Counted from the first letter of the stretch, positions 20,930 to 31,812 are shown. The stretch is DNA of 64,000 nt from Aromatoleum petrolei (GCF_017894385.1 NZ_CP059560.1:3605501-3669500), one strand, 5' to 3'. Notes: generated by a model not told the origin, from the letters alone. Translations and numbers: made by a program.

Positions 20930-22117
20930 CTACAGCGGCAACTCCACGGTGAAGCGTGCGCCGCCATCGGGGCGGTTTTCGGCAGTAATCGTGCCGCCGT
21001 GCGTGAGAACGATGTCGCGCGCCACCGTCAGCCCCAGGCCGGTGCCGCCGCCCACGCCGCGTGTCGTGTAGAAGGGGTCGAAGATGTGAGGCAAGACCTC
21101 CGCGGCGATGCCGGGGCCGTCGTCATCGATCTGCACGACGATATGGGTGTCGGTGGCGGAGGAGCGCAAAGTCACGCTGCCGTGCTGATCGACGGCCTGC
21201 AGGGCGTTCTGCAACATGTTGAGAAAGGCCTGGTTGAGATGCCCGGGCAGGCAGGTCAGCGGCGGAAGCGGCCCCAGCTCGCTATGGAGGGTGACGCCTG
21301 CGGGTTTCTGGCCGGCGATGACCGCAAACAGCGACTCGAGGTGCTCGTTCAGATTCGCGAGCTGCACGTCGGGCTTGTCCACGCTGGAAAAACCCTTCAG
21401 GTCGCGGACAATGCGCGCGATGCGGGTGACCCCCTGCTGAGAGTCGGCGATCAGTTCGGAAAAATCCGCGAGCACGAAGTCCATGTCGACCGCCTTCCAT
21501 CGCTCGGCCGGCACGTAGTCGCGTAAGGCGGCCAGCTGTGCCACGTAGCGTTCGGCCGAAGAAAGGTTGCTGGTGACGAAACCAAGGGGGTTGTTGATCT
21601 CGTGTGCCACGCCCGCCGCAAGCTGGCCGATCGACGCAAGGCGCTCGGCCTGGTAGAGCTGGCGCTGGCGCTCGTCGATGATCCGGACCTGTTCCTTGAC
21701 CTTCGCGTCGAGCGCCTCGGCGAGCTCGCGGTATTTCGCTTCGGACGCCCTGAGCGCCTCGTTCTGCTGCTGCAGCTTGGCGTAGTCCGCGCGCACCGCC
21801 TCGAGGTGCAGATCCGACACCATGCGGAAGCGTGCGCGCGACAGCAGCCCCCAGCGCACGACACGCGCCGCCGCCTTGAGCGCGGCTGCGTCGCAGGCGC
21901 AGGCGAGATAAGCGAGGGGCTCGAGTTCGAGCACCAGCGGCGCGCGGATCGCGCCGGGCGGTTCCGCCGCCGCGCCGAACGGCGCTCCCGCGGCGTCGAG
22001 CAGCGCGACCGGAGCGCCCAGGACAGGGGTCAATTGGGTGCAGAGTTCATCGGCATCGCGTGCAGCGATCAGTTCGCCGAGCACAAATTCCCGGTCAAAC
22101 CCGGCCTCGCCGCTCAT
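20930..22117 (-). CDS. Soluble sensor histidine kinase
   Basis: A 395-aa protein. The N-terminal ~110 residues look like a divergent GAF-type sensor with a CACD segment. A coiled coil (about 125-160) and a kinase core follow (HEINNPLGFVTSNL, LQNALQAVD, DDGPGI, GGGTGLGLTVA). There is no membrane segment. Its start overlaps the GTPase gene stop by 4 nt and it is followed 7 nt later by the REC-ATPase gene, whose receiver is a likely target (inference). Confidence 0.9.
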   Translation of the reverse strand: MSGEAGFDREFVLGELIAARDADELCTQLTPVLGAPVALLDAAGAPFGAAAEPPGAIRAPLVLELEPLAYLACACDAAALKAAARVVRWGLLSRARFRMVSDLHLEAVRADYAKLQQQNEALRASEAKYRELAEALDAKVKEQVRIIDERQRQLYQAERLASIGQLAAGVAHEINNPLGFVTSNLSSAERYVAQLAALRDYVPAERWKAVDMDFVLADFSELIADSQQGVTRIARIVRDLKGFSSVDKPDVQLANLNEHLESLFAVIAGQKPAGVTLHSELGPLPPLTCLPGHLNQAFLNMLQNALQAVDQHGSVTLRSSATDTHIVVQIDDDGPGIAAEVLPHIFDPFYTTRGVGGGTGLGLTVARDIVLTHGGTITAENRPDGGARFTVELPL

Positions 22118-22767
22118 TGCGCCTCTCCCAGCGCCGCCTTGAGGAAGGTCGCCTCATCGAGCCCGTGAGCCGTGTCGAGCTCGAATTCCGACGCAAACTG
22201 CCGCCACACCCCCTGCAACAGGAGCCGGAAGGTGGGCACGACGCCGCTGCCGTTGATCGCGCTGGCGAACATCAGCGGCCAAGGCGCCCCTTCATAGCGT
22301 TCGCGCACCTCTTCCTCGCTGAGGATGGAGGGCAGGTCGCGCTTGTTGAACTGAACGACGATCGGCAGGCGCTCGAGATCGAGGCCGACGCGGCCGAGGT
22401 TCTCGGCCAGGTTCTGGAAAGACTCGCCGTTGTTCGTCGCCTCGGTGCGCTGCGAGTCGGCAACGAAGACGACGCCGTCGGCACGCGACAGCACGGCTTT
22501 GCGCGTGCCGTCGTGAGCGACTTGGCCGGGCACGGTAAACAGCCGGAAACGGATCATCAGCCCCGAAGGCGCACGAAAGCCCAGCGGCAGCAGGTCGAAG
22601 AAGAGCGTGCGGTCGTGCTGCGTCTCGAGGGTCATCAACTCGCCCTTCATCTCGGCGCCCACCAGATCGTGCAACTGCATCAGGTTGGTCGTCTTGCCGC
22701 CCTGGGCAGGGCCGTAATACACCAGTTTGAAGGTCAGCCGGCCGGCGTCACGCTCCAGCTCCGGCAT
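22114..22767 (-). CDS. MglA-like small GTPase
   Basis: A 217-aa Ras-like GTPase with P-loop GPAQGGKTTN, switch/G3 segment TVPGQV and G4 motif NKRDLP. The long insertion and the LKLVYYG-type N-terminus fit the bacterial MglA/gliding GTPase group. In Myxococcus and Pseudomonas, MglA-type GTPases set polar placement of type IV pili. Here it is co-transcribed with a PilB-like ATPase, two kinases and c-di-GMP enzymes, which supports a similar role. No MglB-like roadblock activator is seen nearby. Confidence 0.83.
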   Translation of the reverse strand: MPELERDAGRLTFKLVYYGPAQGGKTTNLMQLHDLVGAEMKGELMTLETQHDRTLFFDLLPLGFRAPSGLMIRFRLFTVPGQVAHDGTRKAVLSRADGVVFVADSQRTEATNNGESFQNLAENLGRVGLDLERLPIVVQFNKRDLPSILSEEEVRERYEGAPWPLMFASAINGSGVVPTFRLLLQGVWRQFASEFELDTAHGLDEATFLKAALGEAQ

Positions 22768-22768
22768 C

Positions 22769-23350
22769 TCAAGGCCGTCCCGCGTCCGGGTCGTCGAGCA
22801 GCGACTCGTCGAGCAGCACCGAACCGTCCTCGCCCCAGAGCACCTTGGTGATCCCCGGCTCTTCGGCTTCCAGCCGCTTGCGTTCGAGCTCCTCGGCCGA
22901 CATCGCCCCTGCTGTGACGCGCACCTGATCCGCCAGACGCTGGTTCTCGAGCGTCAGCTCGCGCACCGCCAGCGCCTGACCGATTGCGGCGACCAGTTCG
23001 TAGTCGTTCCAGGGCTTGGACAGGAACCGGCTGATGCCGGCCTCGTTGATGGCGCCGATCAGGCCGTTGAGGTCGGCGTAGCCGGACAGGATCAGGCGCG
23101 CCGCATCGGGCTGGATCTCCCGGAAAGCCTTGAGGAACTGAACGCCATCCATCCCGGGCATGCGATAGTCGGACAGCACCAGGTCGTAGGCGGTGTGGCG
23201 CGACTTGTCGAGAGCGTCGGCCGGACTGCTGAACGTATCGATCTGGAGAGTATAGACTTTTCCTCCCCCCATGCAGGGCGTCAGCGACAGCAGCCGCCGC
23301 AGCGACTTCAGGATCGACTCCTCGTCATCGACGATCAGGATGCGGCTCAT
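22769..23350 (-). CDS. Response regulator (receiver with helical tail)
   Basis: A 193-aa protein. A strong AGGAGG six nucleotides before ATG 23350 fixes the start. The receiver has IVDDEESIL, the phospho-Asp in LVLSDYRMP and Lys in LSKPW, as in the other operon receivers. A ~60-residue acidic, helical C-terminus without a DNA-binding fold follows. It is probably a protein-interaction output, one nucleotide upstream of the GTPase gene. Compared with its paralogues it has an insertion after the first helix (PCMGGGKVYT). Confidence 0.9.
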   Translation of the reverse strand: MSRILIVDDEESILKSLRRLLSLTPCMGGGKVYTLQIDTFSSPADALDKSRHTAYDLVLSDYRMPGMDGVQFLKAFREIQPDAARLILSGYADLNGLIGAINEAGISRFLSKPWNDYELVAAIGQALAVRELTLENQRLADQVRVTAGAMSAEELERKRLEAEEPGITKVLWGEDGSVLLDESLLDDPDAGRP

Positions 23351-23398
23351 GGGACCTCCTAAGCGGCAAGCCGGCACGACGGGTGCCGGCATGTCGCG

Positions 23399-24706
23399 TC
23401 ATTTGTCGTTGCGCACGTATAGAGTCAGTGCGATGCCTTCCCGTCGCGCGTAGTTCTGGATCTGGCGAATCAGGGATTCGTCGAGCAGGTAATCTGCCGC
23501 CAGGAGCAGGGCGCCGTCACGTCCGACCAGATCGCGCGCGAGCACCATGCCCGGCCGCAAGTCGCCTGCCGCCACCGCCAGATCGCGCGACGGCGGTTCG
23601 GGCGCGACCCCGCCCTGCATCTCGACGAAGGCATCGACAACCTGCGGATCGTAACGCTTGCCGCGCGCCTGAACGATCATCGCCAACGCTTCATCGCGCG
23701 TCATGCGTTTGTCCGACAGCGTACCGATCTGCAAGCCGTCGTAGTCGTTCACCACACTCAGGATGCGCGCACCGAAGGGAATCGTCAGCCCCTGCAGCCC
23801 GTCGGGAAAGCCCTGACCGTCGAAGCGTTCATGATGGGAGCGGATCAGATGCGCGGCGTCCTTGAGCTCGTTGAGCGGCATCAGCGCCGATTCGCCGGCA
23901 ATTGCATGCTTGCGGTAATGCGCGAGCTCCTCGCCGTTCATCCGCGACACCGGCTTCGCGAGCATGGCGTCGGAAAAGCCGATCTTGCCGATATCGTGCA
24001 GCAGGCCTGCAACGAAAATATCCTGCTGGTCCTTGGCATCGACATCGAGTCGCGCGGCCAGCCTGCGTGCGAGGTCTGCCACGCGGCGGGCATGGCCGGC
24101 CACGCCGCCGCCCCGCAGTTCCATCAGCCCCGAGAAGGTCTTGATGGATACGAGGAAATTCTGCTTCAAGCGTTCGTTGGCGTGCTTCAGCGAACCATTG
24201 GCCTGCTCCAGCGCCTCGGTCCGCTCGCGCACCTTGTCCTCGAGGCTGGCATTGAGCTCGCGCAGCGCCTCGTTCTGCTGCTGCGTGAGTGCCAGCAGGC
24301 GCGCGTTTTCGGCCTGCAGCCGGCGCCGCTCGAGGGCATCCCGGACCGTCAGGGCGAGTTCGCTGTCGTCCCAGGGCTTGGCGATATAGCGATAGATCTC
24401 GCCCCGGTTGATCGCATCGATCGTCGAGCTCATGTCCGCATAGCCGGTCAGCAGCAGGCGGATCACGTCGGGCCAGCGCGTTCGCACCTGCTCCAGGAAG
24501 GTGGCGCCGTCCATCTCCGGCATGCGCATGTCGGACACCACCAGGTCGACGTGTTCGCGCTCCAGGATCTCAAGGCCGGCCTTGCCGCCCTCCGCCGTGT
24601 GGATCCGGTAGCCAGCCGGGCGCAATAGCCGTCGGAGCGACGACAAGATACTTGGCTCGTCGTCGACTAGGAGCACGCTGGGGGGGGTCTGGACGGTCTC
24701 TGTCAT
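23399..24706 (-). CDS. Response regulator with HD-GYP c-di-GMP phosphodiesterase output
   Basis: A 435-aa protein. The receiver has LLVDDEPSIL, the phospho-Asp in LVVSDMRMP and Lys in IAKPW. A coiled coil follows at about 140-185, then an HD-GYP domain with HDIGK near residue 236 and HHERFDGQGFP, where Phe replaces the Tyr of GYP. The metal ligands look intact. A C-terminal extension of ~90 residues is of unknown role. It is the first gene of the seven-gene operon, so the promoter should lie in 24707-24850. Confidence 0.92.
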   Translation of the reverse strand: MTETVQTPPSVLLVDDEPSILSSLRRLLRPAGYRIHTAEGGKAGLEILEREHVDLVVSDMRMPEMDGATFLEQVRTRWPDVIRLLLTGYADMSSTIDAINRGEIYRYIAKPWDDSELALTVRDALERRRLQAENARLLALTQQQNEALRELNASLEDKVRERTEALEQANGSLKHANERLKQNFLVSIKTFSGLMELRGGGVAGHARRVADLARRLAARLDVDAKDQQDIFVAGLLHDIGKIGFSDAMLAKPVSRMNGEELAHYRKHAIAGESALMPLNELKDAAHLIRSHHERFDGQGFPDGLQGLTIPFGARILSVVNDYDGLQIGTLSDKRMTRDEALAMIVQARGKRYDPQVVDAFVEMQGGVAPEPPSRDLAVAAGDLRPGMVLARDLVGRDGALLLAADYLLDESLIRQIQNYARREGIALTLYVRNDK

Positions 24707-24853
24707 GGCCCTGCGGGGCTAACCCCGATGCTGGAAACGGGAGCAAAGCAAGTAAATGTCTGCAAAATATCATGCCACTGATGTTTGTGGCTGCGCCACT
24801 CCGGGCGGAATCCCTCGGCTTGGCGAGGGCGCGAACGAAATGTCCATCCTGCA

Positions 24854-24880
24854 CTTGAAATCCCAAAAGTGCGTCCCTAT
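24854..24880 (+). promoter_or_regulatory. Sigma32-like heat-shock promoter of groESL
   Basis: CTTGAA at 24854-24859 and CCCTAT at 24875-24880, spaced 15 nt, match the sigma32 pattern. The promoter sits directly before the CIRCE element, giving dual heat-shock control as described in several betaproteobacteria. Confidence 0.65.
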
Positions 24881-24882
24881 TA

Positions 24883-24909
24883 TTAGCACTCGTTGGCAGT
24901 GAGTGCTAA
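24883..24909. promoter_or_regulatory. CIRCE operator (HrcA binding site)
   Basis: A perfect CIRCE inverted repeat: TTAGCACTC, 9-nt spacer, GAGTGCTAA. It lies 83 bp upstream of groES and overlaps the expected transcription start. HrcA repression is the known function of this element. Confidence 0.95.
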
Positions 24910-24991
24910 CGGCCCGGGCAGTGCCCGAGGCCACCGCGAATTTTCCAGACGGGCCATGCCCGTGCTCGATGTGATAACAAGGAGTGAGTCA

Positions 24992-25282
24992 ATGAAAATC
25001 CGTCCCTTGCATGATCGCGTGATCGTCAAGCGCCTCGAAGCCGAACGCAAGACCGCCAGCGGCATCGTGATCCCCGACTCCGCCGGCGAGAAGCCGGACC
25101 AGGGTGAAGTGCTGGCCGTGGGCAACGGCAAGATCCTCGACGACGGCAAGGTCCGCCCGATGGCCGTCAAGGTCGGCGACAAGGTCCTGTTCGGCAAGTA
25201 CGCCGGCCAGACCGTCAAGGTCGAAGGCGACGAGCTGCTCGTCATGCGCGAAGAAGACATCATGGGCGTGGTCGAGGCCTGA
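24992..25282 (+). CDS. groES: Co-chaperonin GroES
   Basis: A 96-aa GroES of normal length ([14 protein letters not shown] to EDIMGVVEA) with the mobile-loop region around residues 17-34. AAGGAG precedes the ATG at 24992. It caps GroEL during ATP-driven protein folding in the cytoplasm. It is co-transcribed with groEL 42 bp downstream under CIRCE and sigma32-like control. Confidence 0.98.
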   Translation: MKIRPLHDRVIVKRLEAERKTASGIVIPDSAGEKPDQGEVLAVGNGKILDDGKVRPMAVKVGDKVLFGKYAGQTVKVEGDELLVMREEDIMGVVEA

Positions 25283-25312
25283 GCCTCCCCCGTTTCCCCA
25301 CTCGAATCCTAG

Positions 25313-26980
<1,668 letters not shown>

Positions 26981-27006
26981 TGCCAGTCTGAGCGCCAGCT
27001 CACCTT

Positions 27007-27064
27007 CCGGACCTTCGGGTCCGGCGCACAACGGCCCCGCTTCGGCGGGGCCGTTGTGCTTTTT
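27007..27064 (+). terminator. Rho-independent terminator after groEL (two stacked hairpins)
   Basis: A 7-bp hairpin with a TTCG loop at 27007-27024 is followed by a 15-bp GC-rich stem with a TTCG loop at 27026-27059 and a run of five T. A very strong intrinsic terminator. Confidence 0.93.
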
Positions 27065-27263
27065 GGCGGATGCTGTGCACGCAAGAAGGGGCCTCGGTGC
27101 GCGGTCGCGCTCGAAGCGTGTGATAATCGGGGGAGCGGAAAAAAGGCGGTCGGGAGTTTCCGGCGAAATCGGCTGGAAGCTCCCGGGAGCGGGCGCGCTG
27201 GCGGCGCGGCCATTCCTCTGACCGGGTAAAGGAGAACAGCGGGTGTAAATCTAGGCGCGCCCG

Positions 27264-27279
27264 CTTACATATAACTTAC
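27264..27279. promoter_or_regulatory. CTTAC-N6-CTTAC direct repeat, putative response-regulator box
   Basis: Two CTTAC half-sites 11 bp apart (27264-27268 and 27275-27279), ending 11 bp before the regulator start codon. The same repeat, inverted, lies before yjcH at 29480. OmpR-family regulators bind such one-turn direct repeats, so this may be autoregulation. Confidence 0.5.
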
Positions 27280-27290
27280 ATCCTGATTCC

Positions 27291-27977
27291 ATGCGGATTC
27301 TGCTTGCGGAAGATGATGCCGTCATTGCCGACGGTTTGTGTCGCGCCCTTCGTCGCGGCGGCTTTGCAGTCGATCACGTGCCTTCCGGTGTCGAGGCGGA
27401 TACGGCATTGGCATCGCAACCGTATGATCTGGTGATTCTCGACCTGGGCTTGCCGCGCTTGCCGGGGATTGAGGTCCTGAAACGTCTGCGAGCGCGGAAG
27501 TCGACCATCCCGGTGTTGATCCTCACGGCCCAGGACGGCGTCGAGGATCGTGTGCGCGGCCTCGATGCCGGCGCCGACGACTACCTCACGAAACCCTTTG
27601 CGCTGCCCGAGCTGGAGGCGCGCGTGCGCGCGCTCACCCGCCGCGGCACCGGTCAGGCATGCTGCATCGAGGTCGGCAGCCTGTCCTACGACCAGGCCGA
27701 CCACGTCGTGAAGATCAGCGGTCAGGTTGTCGAGTTCTCCGCCCGCGAGATCGGGCTGCTGGAAGTGTTCATCCTGCGGGTGGGGCGCCTCGTCAGCAAG
27801 GATCAGCTCGTGGACCACCTGTGCGGATGGGGCGAGGAGGTGTCGAGCAACGCGATCGAGGTGTACGTCCATCGCCTGCGCAAGAAGCTCGAGGACAGCG
27901 GTGTGCGCATCGTGACGGTGCGCGGGCTGGGTTACTGCCTGGAAACGGTGGATGCTGGCCAGGCGGCGAAAGCCTGA
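27291..27977 (+). CDS. OmpR-family response regulator (TctD/QseB-like)
   Basis: A 228-aa protein. The receiver has LLAEDD, phospho-Asp in LVILDLGLP, Thr in ILTA and Lys in TKPF. The winged-helix effector has SAREIGLLEVF and VEVYVHRLRKKLE-like segments. The start is ATG 27291 with no strong ribosome binding site and a short leader. It overlaps the sensor kinase gene by 26 nt. Proximity to yjcH-actP and the shared repeats suggest that it controls acetate or short-carboxylate uptake (inference). Confidence 0.93.
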   Translation: MRILLAEDDAVIADGLCRALRRGGFAVDHVPSGVEADTALASQPYDLVILDLGLPRLPGIEVLKRLRARKSTIPVLILTAQDGVEDRVRGLDAGADDYLTKPFALPELEARVRALTRRGTGQACCIEVGSLSYDQADHVVKISGQVVEFSAREIGLLEVFILRVGRLVSKDQLVDHLCGWGEEVSSNAIEVYVHRLRKKLEDSGVRIVTVRGLGYCLETVDAGQAAKA

Positions 27978-29433
27978 CAAGACCGCCGCGGGCGGACGCT
28001 CGCCGACGCAGCCGAACTCGCTGTTCGGCGAGATCCTCGACTGGATGCTCGCGCCCCTGCTGTTCCTGTGGCCGATCTCCATCATCGTCACGCACAACGT
28101 CGCGGACAATATCGCCAACCAGCCCTACGACCGCGCGCTCGCCGACAGCGTGCGCGCGTTGGCGCGCCTGGTCACGGTGGAGGGGGGCAAGGTTGCGGTG
28201 CACTTTCCCGCGCCGCCGCGGGCGCTGTTCCGCGCCGATCAGGACGACGTCGTCTACTACCAGGTCGCGCACGAGAGTGGCGATCTGGTCACCGGCGACC
28301 GCGAAATCGGCTGGACGCCAGCCCCTCCCATCCTGATCCCCGAAGACGTGCTCTACCGCGACGACGTAATTCAGGGCGAAGAGGTGCGCATCGCCTATCA
28401 GTTCCTGCGTCCGTGGCCGGAACCTGCCAGTCCCCTCGTGCTCGTGCAGGTCGCGGAGACCCGCAACAAGCGCAGCGATCTCGCCTCGCGCGTCGTCACC
28501 GGCGTGCTGTTGCCGCAGTTCGCCATCATCCCGCTTGCGGTCGTGCTGGTATGGGTCGGCCTGACGCGCGGCATTGCCCCGCTCAATCGCCTGCAGAGCC
28601 TGATCCGCCGCCGCCGCCCCACCGATCTTTCGCCGATCGCGGCCGCCAGCGTGCCCGAGGAGGTGCGCCCGCTGATCGTCGCCTTCAACGACATGATGGC
28701 GCGGCTGGAAGAGAATCTTCAGGCCCAGCAACGTTTCATCGCCGACGCCGCGCACCAGATGCGCACCCCGCTCACCGGTCTGCGCATGCAGACCGAACTC
28801 GCGCTGCAGGAAACCGACCCCATCGCGCTGCGCGAGTCGCTGTCGCGCATCGCCCAGAGCACCGAGCGCGCGAGCCACCTGATCAACCAGCTGCTGTCGC
28901 TCGCACGTGCCGAGGCGAGCTTCGAGAAGCTCTATGCGGTGGAGACGATCGACCTGCGGGCGCTCGTGCGTGATGTCGCGCTGGATCTCTTCCCGCGGGC
29001 CCAGGCGAAGAACATCGATCTCGGCGTGGAGGGCGGCTCCGAGGCGCTGACGGTGGAGGGCAATCCGGTGCTGCTGCGCGAGATGATCAAGAATCTCGTC
29101 GATAACGCGATCAAATACACCCCAGTGGGCGGGAGTGTCACCGCCAATACGCGCTATTCCGGTGCGCCGATCCTGGAAGTCGAGGACACCGGTGTAGGCA
29201 TCCCCGAGGCCGACCGCGAGCGCGTGTTTGAGCGCTTCTACCGCGTCCTTGGCAGCGGCGAGGATGGTTCCGGCTTGGGCTTGCCGATCGTGCGCGAGAT
29301 TGCCGAGCTGCATCGCGCGACGGTCACGCTCAATCCCAATCCGGCAGGCCAAGGCACGATCGTCCAGGTCGTCTTCCCGCGTGGCCATGTCCCGCCGCCG
29401 ATCCAGGTATACGGCGATTTTCCGCTCGGTTAG
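27952..29433 (+). CDS. TctE-like sensor histidine kinase
   Basis: A 493-aa protein with membrane segments near residues 33-50 and 184-204 flanking a 2CSK_N-type periplasmic domain. A HAMP-like linker, the HisKA box AAHQMRTPLTG and an ATPase domain (NLVDNAIKYT, DTGVGI, GEDGSGLGLPI) follow. This is the cognate kinase of the overlapping regulator. TctE-type sensors usually respond to organic acids. The C-terminus (PPIQVYGDFPLG) extends beyond the ATPase fold. Confidence 0.93.
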   Translation: MLARRRKPDKTAAGGRSPTQPNSLFGEILDWMLAPLLFLWPISIIVTHNVADNIANQPYDRALADSVRALARLVTVEGGKVAVHFPAPPRALFRADQDDVVYYQVAHESGDLVTGDREIGWTPAPPILIPEDVLYRDDVIQGEEVRIAYQFLRPWPEPASPLVLVQVAETRNKRSDLASRVVTGVLLPQFAIIPLAVVLVWVGLTRGIAPLNRLQSLIRRRRPTDLSPIAAASVPEEVRPLIVAFNDMMARLEENLQAQQRFIADAAHQMRTPLTGLRMQTELALQETDPIALRESLSRIAQSTERASHLINQLLSLARAEASFEKLYAVETIDLRALVRDVALDLFPRAQAKNIDLGVEGGSEALTVEGNPVLLREMIKNLVDNAIKYTPVGGSVTANTRYSGAPILEVEDTGVGIPEADRERVFERFYRVLGSGEDGSGLGLPIVREIAELHRATVTLNPNPAGQGTIVQVVFPRGHVPPPIQVYGDFPLG

Positions 29434-29479
29434 GCGGAAAACGGCGGCCTTGCTCTCGATTGCGAAACTGCAAGCGCTC

Positions 29480-29495
29480 GTAAGGGCATCGTAAG
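29480..29495. promoter_or_regulatory. GTAAG-N6-GTAAG direct repeat upstream of yjcH-actP
   Basis: GTAAG at 29480-29484 and 29491-29495, 11 bp apart. On the other strand it reads CTTAC-N6-CTTAC, the same box as at 27264-27279. It lies 67 bp upstream of the yjcH start, a suitable activator position. Confidence 0.5.
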
Positions 29496-29562
29496 TCTCC
29501 CGCATTATTGTGGTGGGAACCGGAGAAAAACCCCGGCCGACCACCGTTTCAAGGAGGGAGAC

Positions 29563-29871
29563 ATGCAAAACGATATGGTGACAAAAATCGTCGCCAACCC
29601 GAAGTACCAGCAGCTCGTGAGCACCCGCTCATCGTATGGCTGGATTCTGACGGCGATTATGATGGTCGTGTATTACGGCTACATCGCGGTCATCGCGTTC
29701 GATAAGGCTCTGTTCGCCCAGAAGCTGGGCGACGGTGTCATGACCGTTGGCATTCCCGTGGGGTTCGGTGTGATTGTGTTCACGATCATCATCACCGGCA
29801 TCTACGTGCGCCGCGCGAACTCCGAGTTCGACGCTCTGACCCAGGACATCGTCAAGGAGGCCAGCAAATGA
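29563..29871 (+). CDS. yjcH: DUF485 membrane protein YjcH
   Basis: A 102-aa protein with two membrane segments (about 25-47 and 62-84) and the DUF485 pattern ending [20 protein letters not shown] precedes the ATG. In enterobacteria the homologue is co-transcribed with acs and actP; its exact role is unclear. It overlaps actP by 4 nt (ATGA). Confidence 0.93.
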   Translation: MQNDMVTKIVANPKYQQLVSTRSSYGWILTAIMMVVYYGYIAVIAFDKALFAQKLGDGVMTVGIPVGFGVIVFTIIITGIYVRRANSEFDALTQDIVKEASK

Positions 29872-31583
29872 GCGGTCGCTTCATCAAACTCGGCGGCGGA
29901 CTCGCGCTCGCCCTGGCGGCGGGCGCCGCACTGGCGGCCGGCGCTGACCTCGGTCAGGCGGAGAAGCAGGCGACCAACTGGACGGCGATCGTCATGTTCG
30001 CCGTCTTCGTCGTCGGCACCCTGTTCATCACCAAGTGGGCGGCCGCCAAGACCAAGTCGGCGGCGGATTTCTACACCGCAGGCGGCGGCATCACCGGCTT
30101 CCAGAACGGCCTGGCGATCGCCGGCGATTACATGTCGGCAGCGTCCTTCCTCGGTATCTCCGCGGCGGTCATGGCCAACGGCTACGACGGTCTGATCTAT
30201 TCGATCGGCTTCCTGGTCGGCTGGCCCGTGATCACCTTTCTGATGGCGGAAAAGCTGCGCAACCTGGGTAAATTCACCTTTGCCGACGTCGCAGCTTACC
30301 GCTTCAAGCAGACCCCAATCCGCACCTTCGCGGCCTCGGGCACGCTGGTCGTGGTGGCCTTCTACCTGATCGCGCAGATGGTTGGCGCAGGTCAGCTGAT
30401 CAAGCTGCTGTTCGGCCTCGAGTACTGGATTGCGGTTGTCATCGTCGGCGCGCTGATGATGGTGTACGTGCTCTTCGGTGGCATGACCGCGACGACTTGG
30501 GTGCAGATCATCAAAGCCTGCCTGTTGCTCGCCGGCGCGTCCTTCATGGCCTTCATGGTCATGCTGAACTACGGCTTCTCGCCGGAGCAGTTGTTCGCCG
30601 CTTCGGTCAAGGTCAAGGCGGGCGTCGCCCTCGCGGGTGGCAAGACCGCGGAGGAGGCCGGCATCATCGGTCAGGCGATCATGGGACCGGGCTCCTTCAT
30701 CAAGGATCCGATCTCCGCGATATCGTTCGGCATGGCGCTGATGTTCGGTACCGCCGGACTGCCGCACATCCTGATGCGCTTCTTCACCGTTCCGGATGCC
30801 AAGGAAGCGCGCAAGTCGGTGTTCTGGGCGACCACCTGGATCGGCTACTTCTACATCCTTACCTTCATCATCGGCTTCGGCGCGATCGTGATGGTGTCGA
30901 CCAACCCGCAGTTCCTCGATGCGAAGGGCCTGATCGGCGGTGGCAACATGGCCGCTATCCACCTCGCCAACGCCGTCGGCGGCAACGTGTTCCTCGGCTT
31001 CATCTCCGCGGTCGCGTTTGCAACGATTCTGGCGGTGGTTGCCGGCCTGACGTTGTCGGGTGCCTCGGCGGTGTCGCACGACCTCTATGCCACGGTGTTC
31101 AAGCACGGCAACGCCGACTCCGCTTCGGAACTGCGCGTCTCGCGCATCACGACGGTCGCCCTGGGGATCATCGCAGTTGTGCTGGGTATCGCGTTCGAGA
31201 AGCAGAACATCGCTTTCATGGTGTCCTTGGCCTTCGCGATCGCCGCTTCGGCAAACTTCCCGGTGCTCTTCATGTCGGTGCTGTGGAAGGATTGCACCAC
31301 CCGCGGTGCGTGCATCGGCGGCTTCATTGGCCTGATCACTGCCGTGGTGCTGACCGTGGTGTCGCCGTCCGTGTGGGAAGCCACGCTGGGCAACCCGAAG
31401 GGTTCGGCGCTGTTCCCCTACACCTCGCCGGCGCTCTTCTCGATGGCGGCGGGCTTCATCGGCATCTGGCTGTTCTCGATTCTCGACAACAGCGCGCGTG
31501 CCCAGGAAGACCGTGCGGGTTACCTCGCGCAGAAGGTGCGTTCGGAGACCGGTATCGGCGCGGAAGGTGCTTCCGGCCACTGA
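29868..31583 (+). CDS. actP: Cation/acetate symporter ActP (SSS family)
   Basis: A 571-aa sodium:solute symporter with about 13 membrane segments and a cleavable signal-like N-terminus ([10 protein letters not shown]). Typical segments include [38 protein letters not shown] and the [13 protein letters not shown] region. The family imports acetate, glycolate and related short carboxylates with a cation. It is coupled to yjcH and downstream of a TctE/TctD-type pair, and ends before a terminator and the tRNA gene. Confidence 0.93.
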   Translation: MSGRFIKLGGGLALALAAGAALAAGADLGQAEKQATNWTAIVMFAVFVVGTLFITKWAAAKTKSAADFYTAGGGITGFQNGLAIAGDYMSAASFLGISAAVMANGYDGLIYSIGFLVGWPVITFLMAEKLRNLGKFTFADVAAYRFKQTPIRTFAASGTLVVVAFYLIAQMVGAGQLIKLLFGLEYWIAVVIVGALMMVYVLFGGMTATTWVQIIKACLLLAGASFMAFMVMLNYGFSPEQLFAASVKVKAGVALAGGKTAEEAGIIGQAIMGPGSFIKDPISAISFGMALMFGTAGLPHILMRFFTVPDAKEARKSVFWATTWIGYFYILTFIIGFGAIVMVSTNPQFLDAKGLIGGGNMAAIHLANAVGGNVFLGFISAVAFATILAVVAGLTLSGASAVSHDLYATVFKHGNADSASELRVSRITTVALGIIAVVLGIAFEKQNIAFMVSLAFAIAASANFPVLFMSVLWKDCTTRGACIGGFIGLITAVVLTVVSPSVWEATLGNPKGSALFPYTSPALFSMAAGFIGIWLFSILDNSARAQEDRAGYLAQKVRSETGIGAEGASGH

Positions 31584-31631
31584 GGGCTGTGACGCCGCCG
31601 GCCCTCGGGCCGGTGGTTGGGTGAATGATTC

Positions 31632-31659
31632 GGGGCGGCGATTGCTGCCCCATTTTTTT
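31632..31659 (+). terminator. Terminator after actP
   Basis: A GGGGC-rich stem (31632-31651) with one mismatch is followed by ATTTTTTT. A further GC-rich inverted repeat (CCGGCCC/GGGCCGG) lies just upstream. Confidence 0.75.
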
Positions 31660-31695
31660 CGTAGCGGATATTTCGATGTCGTGACGAAAATATGT

Positions 31696-31723
31696 TTGAC
31701 ACTTCGTCGGGACCCGCTATAAT
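31696..31723 (+). promoter_or_regulatory. Sigma70 promoter of tRNA-Phe
   Basis: Consensus TTGACA (31696-31701) and TATAAT (31718-31723) with 16-nt spacing, 13 bp before the mature tRNA start. Confidence 0.88.
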
Positions 31724-31736
31724 GCGCGTCTTCACC

Positions 31737-31812
31737 GGCCAGGTAGCTCAGTTGGTAGAGCAGCGGATTGAAAATCCGCGTGTCGGCGGTTCGATTCCGT
31801 CCCTGGCCACCA
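31737..31812 (+). tRNA. tRNA-Phe (GAA)
   Basis: A 76-nt cloverleaf with acceptor GGCCAGG/CCTGGCC, the D-arm sequence TAGCTCAGTTGGTAGAGCA, anticodon loop TTGAAAA (anticodon GAA), TTCGATT in the T loop and an encoded CCA. It is the likely integration site of the downstream island, since a tyrosine integrase starts 270 bp after it. Confidence 0.97.

Noticed and set aside
27793..29568. 591-codon - strand frame opposite the TctE-like kinase
   Set aside because: Antisense shadow; no domain, no ribosome binding site.
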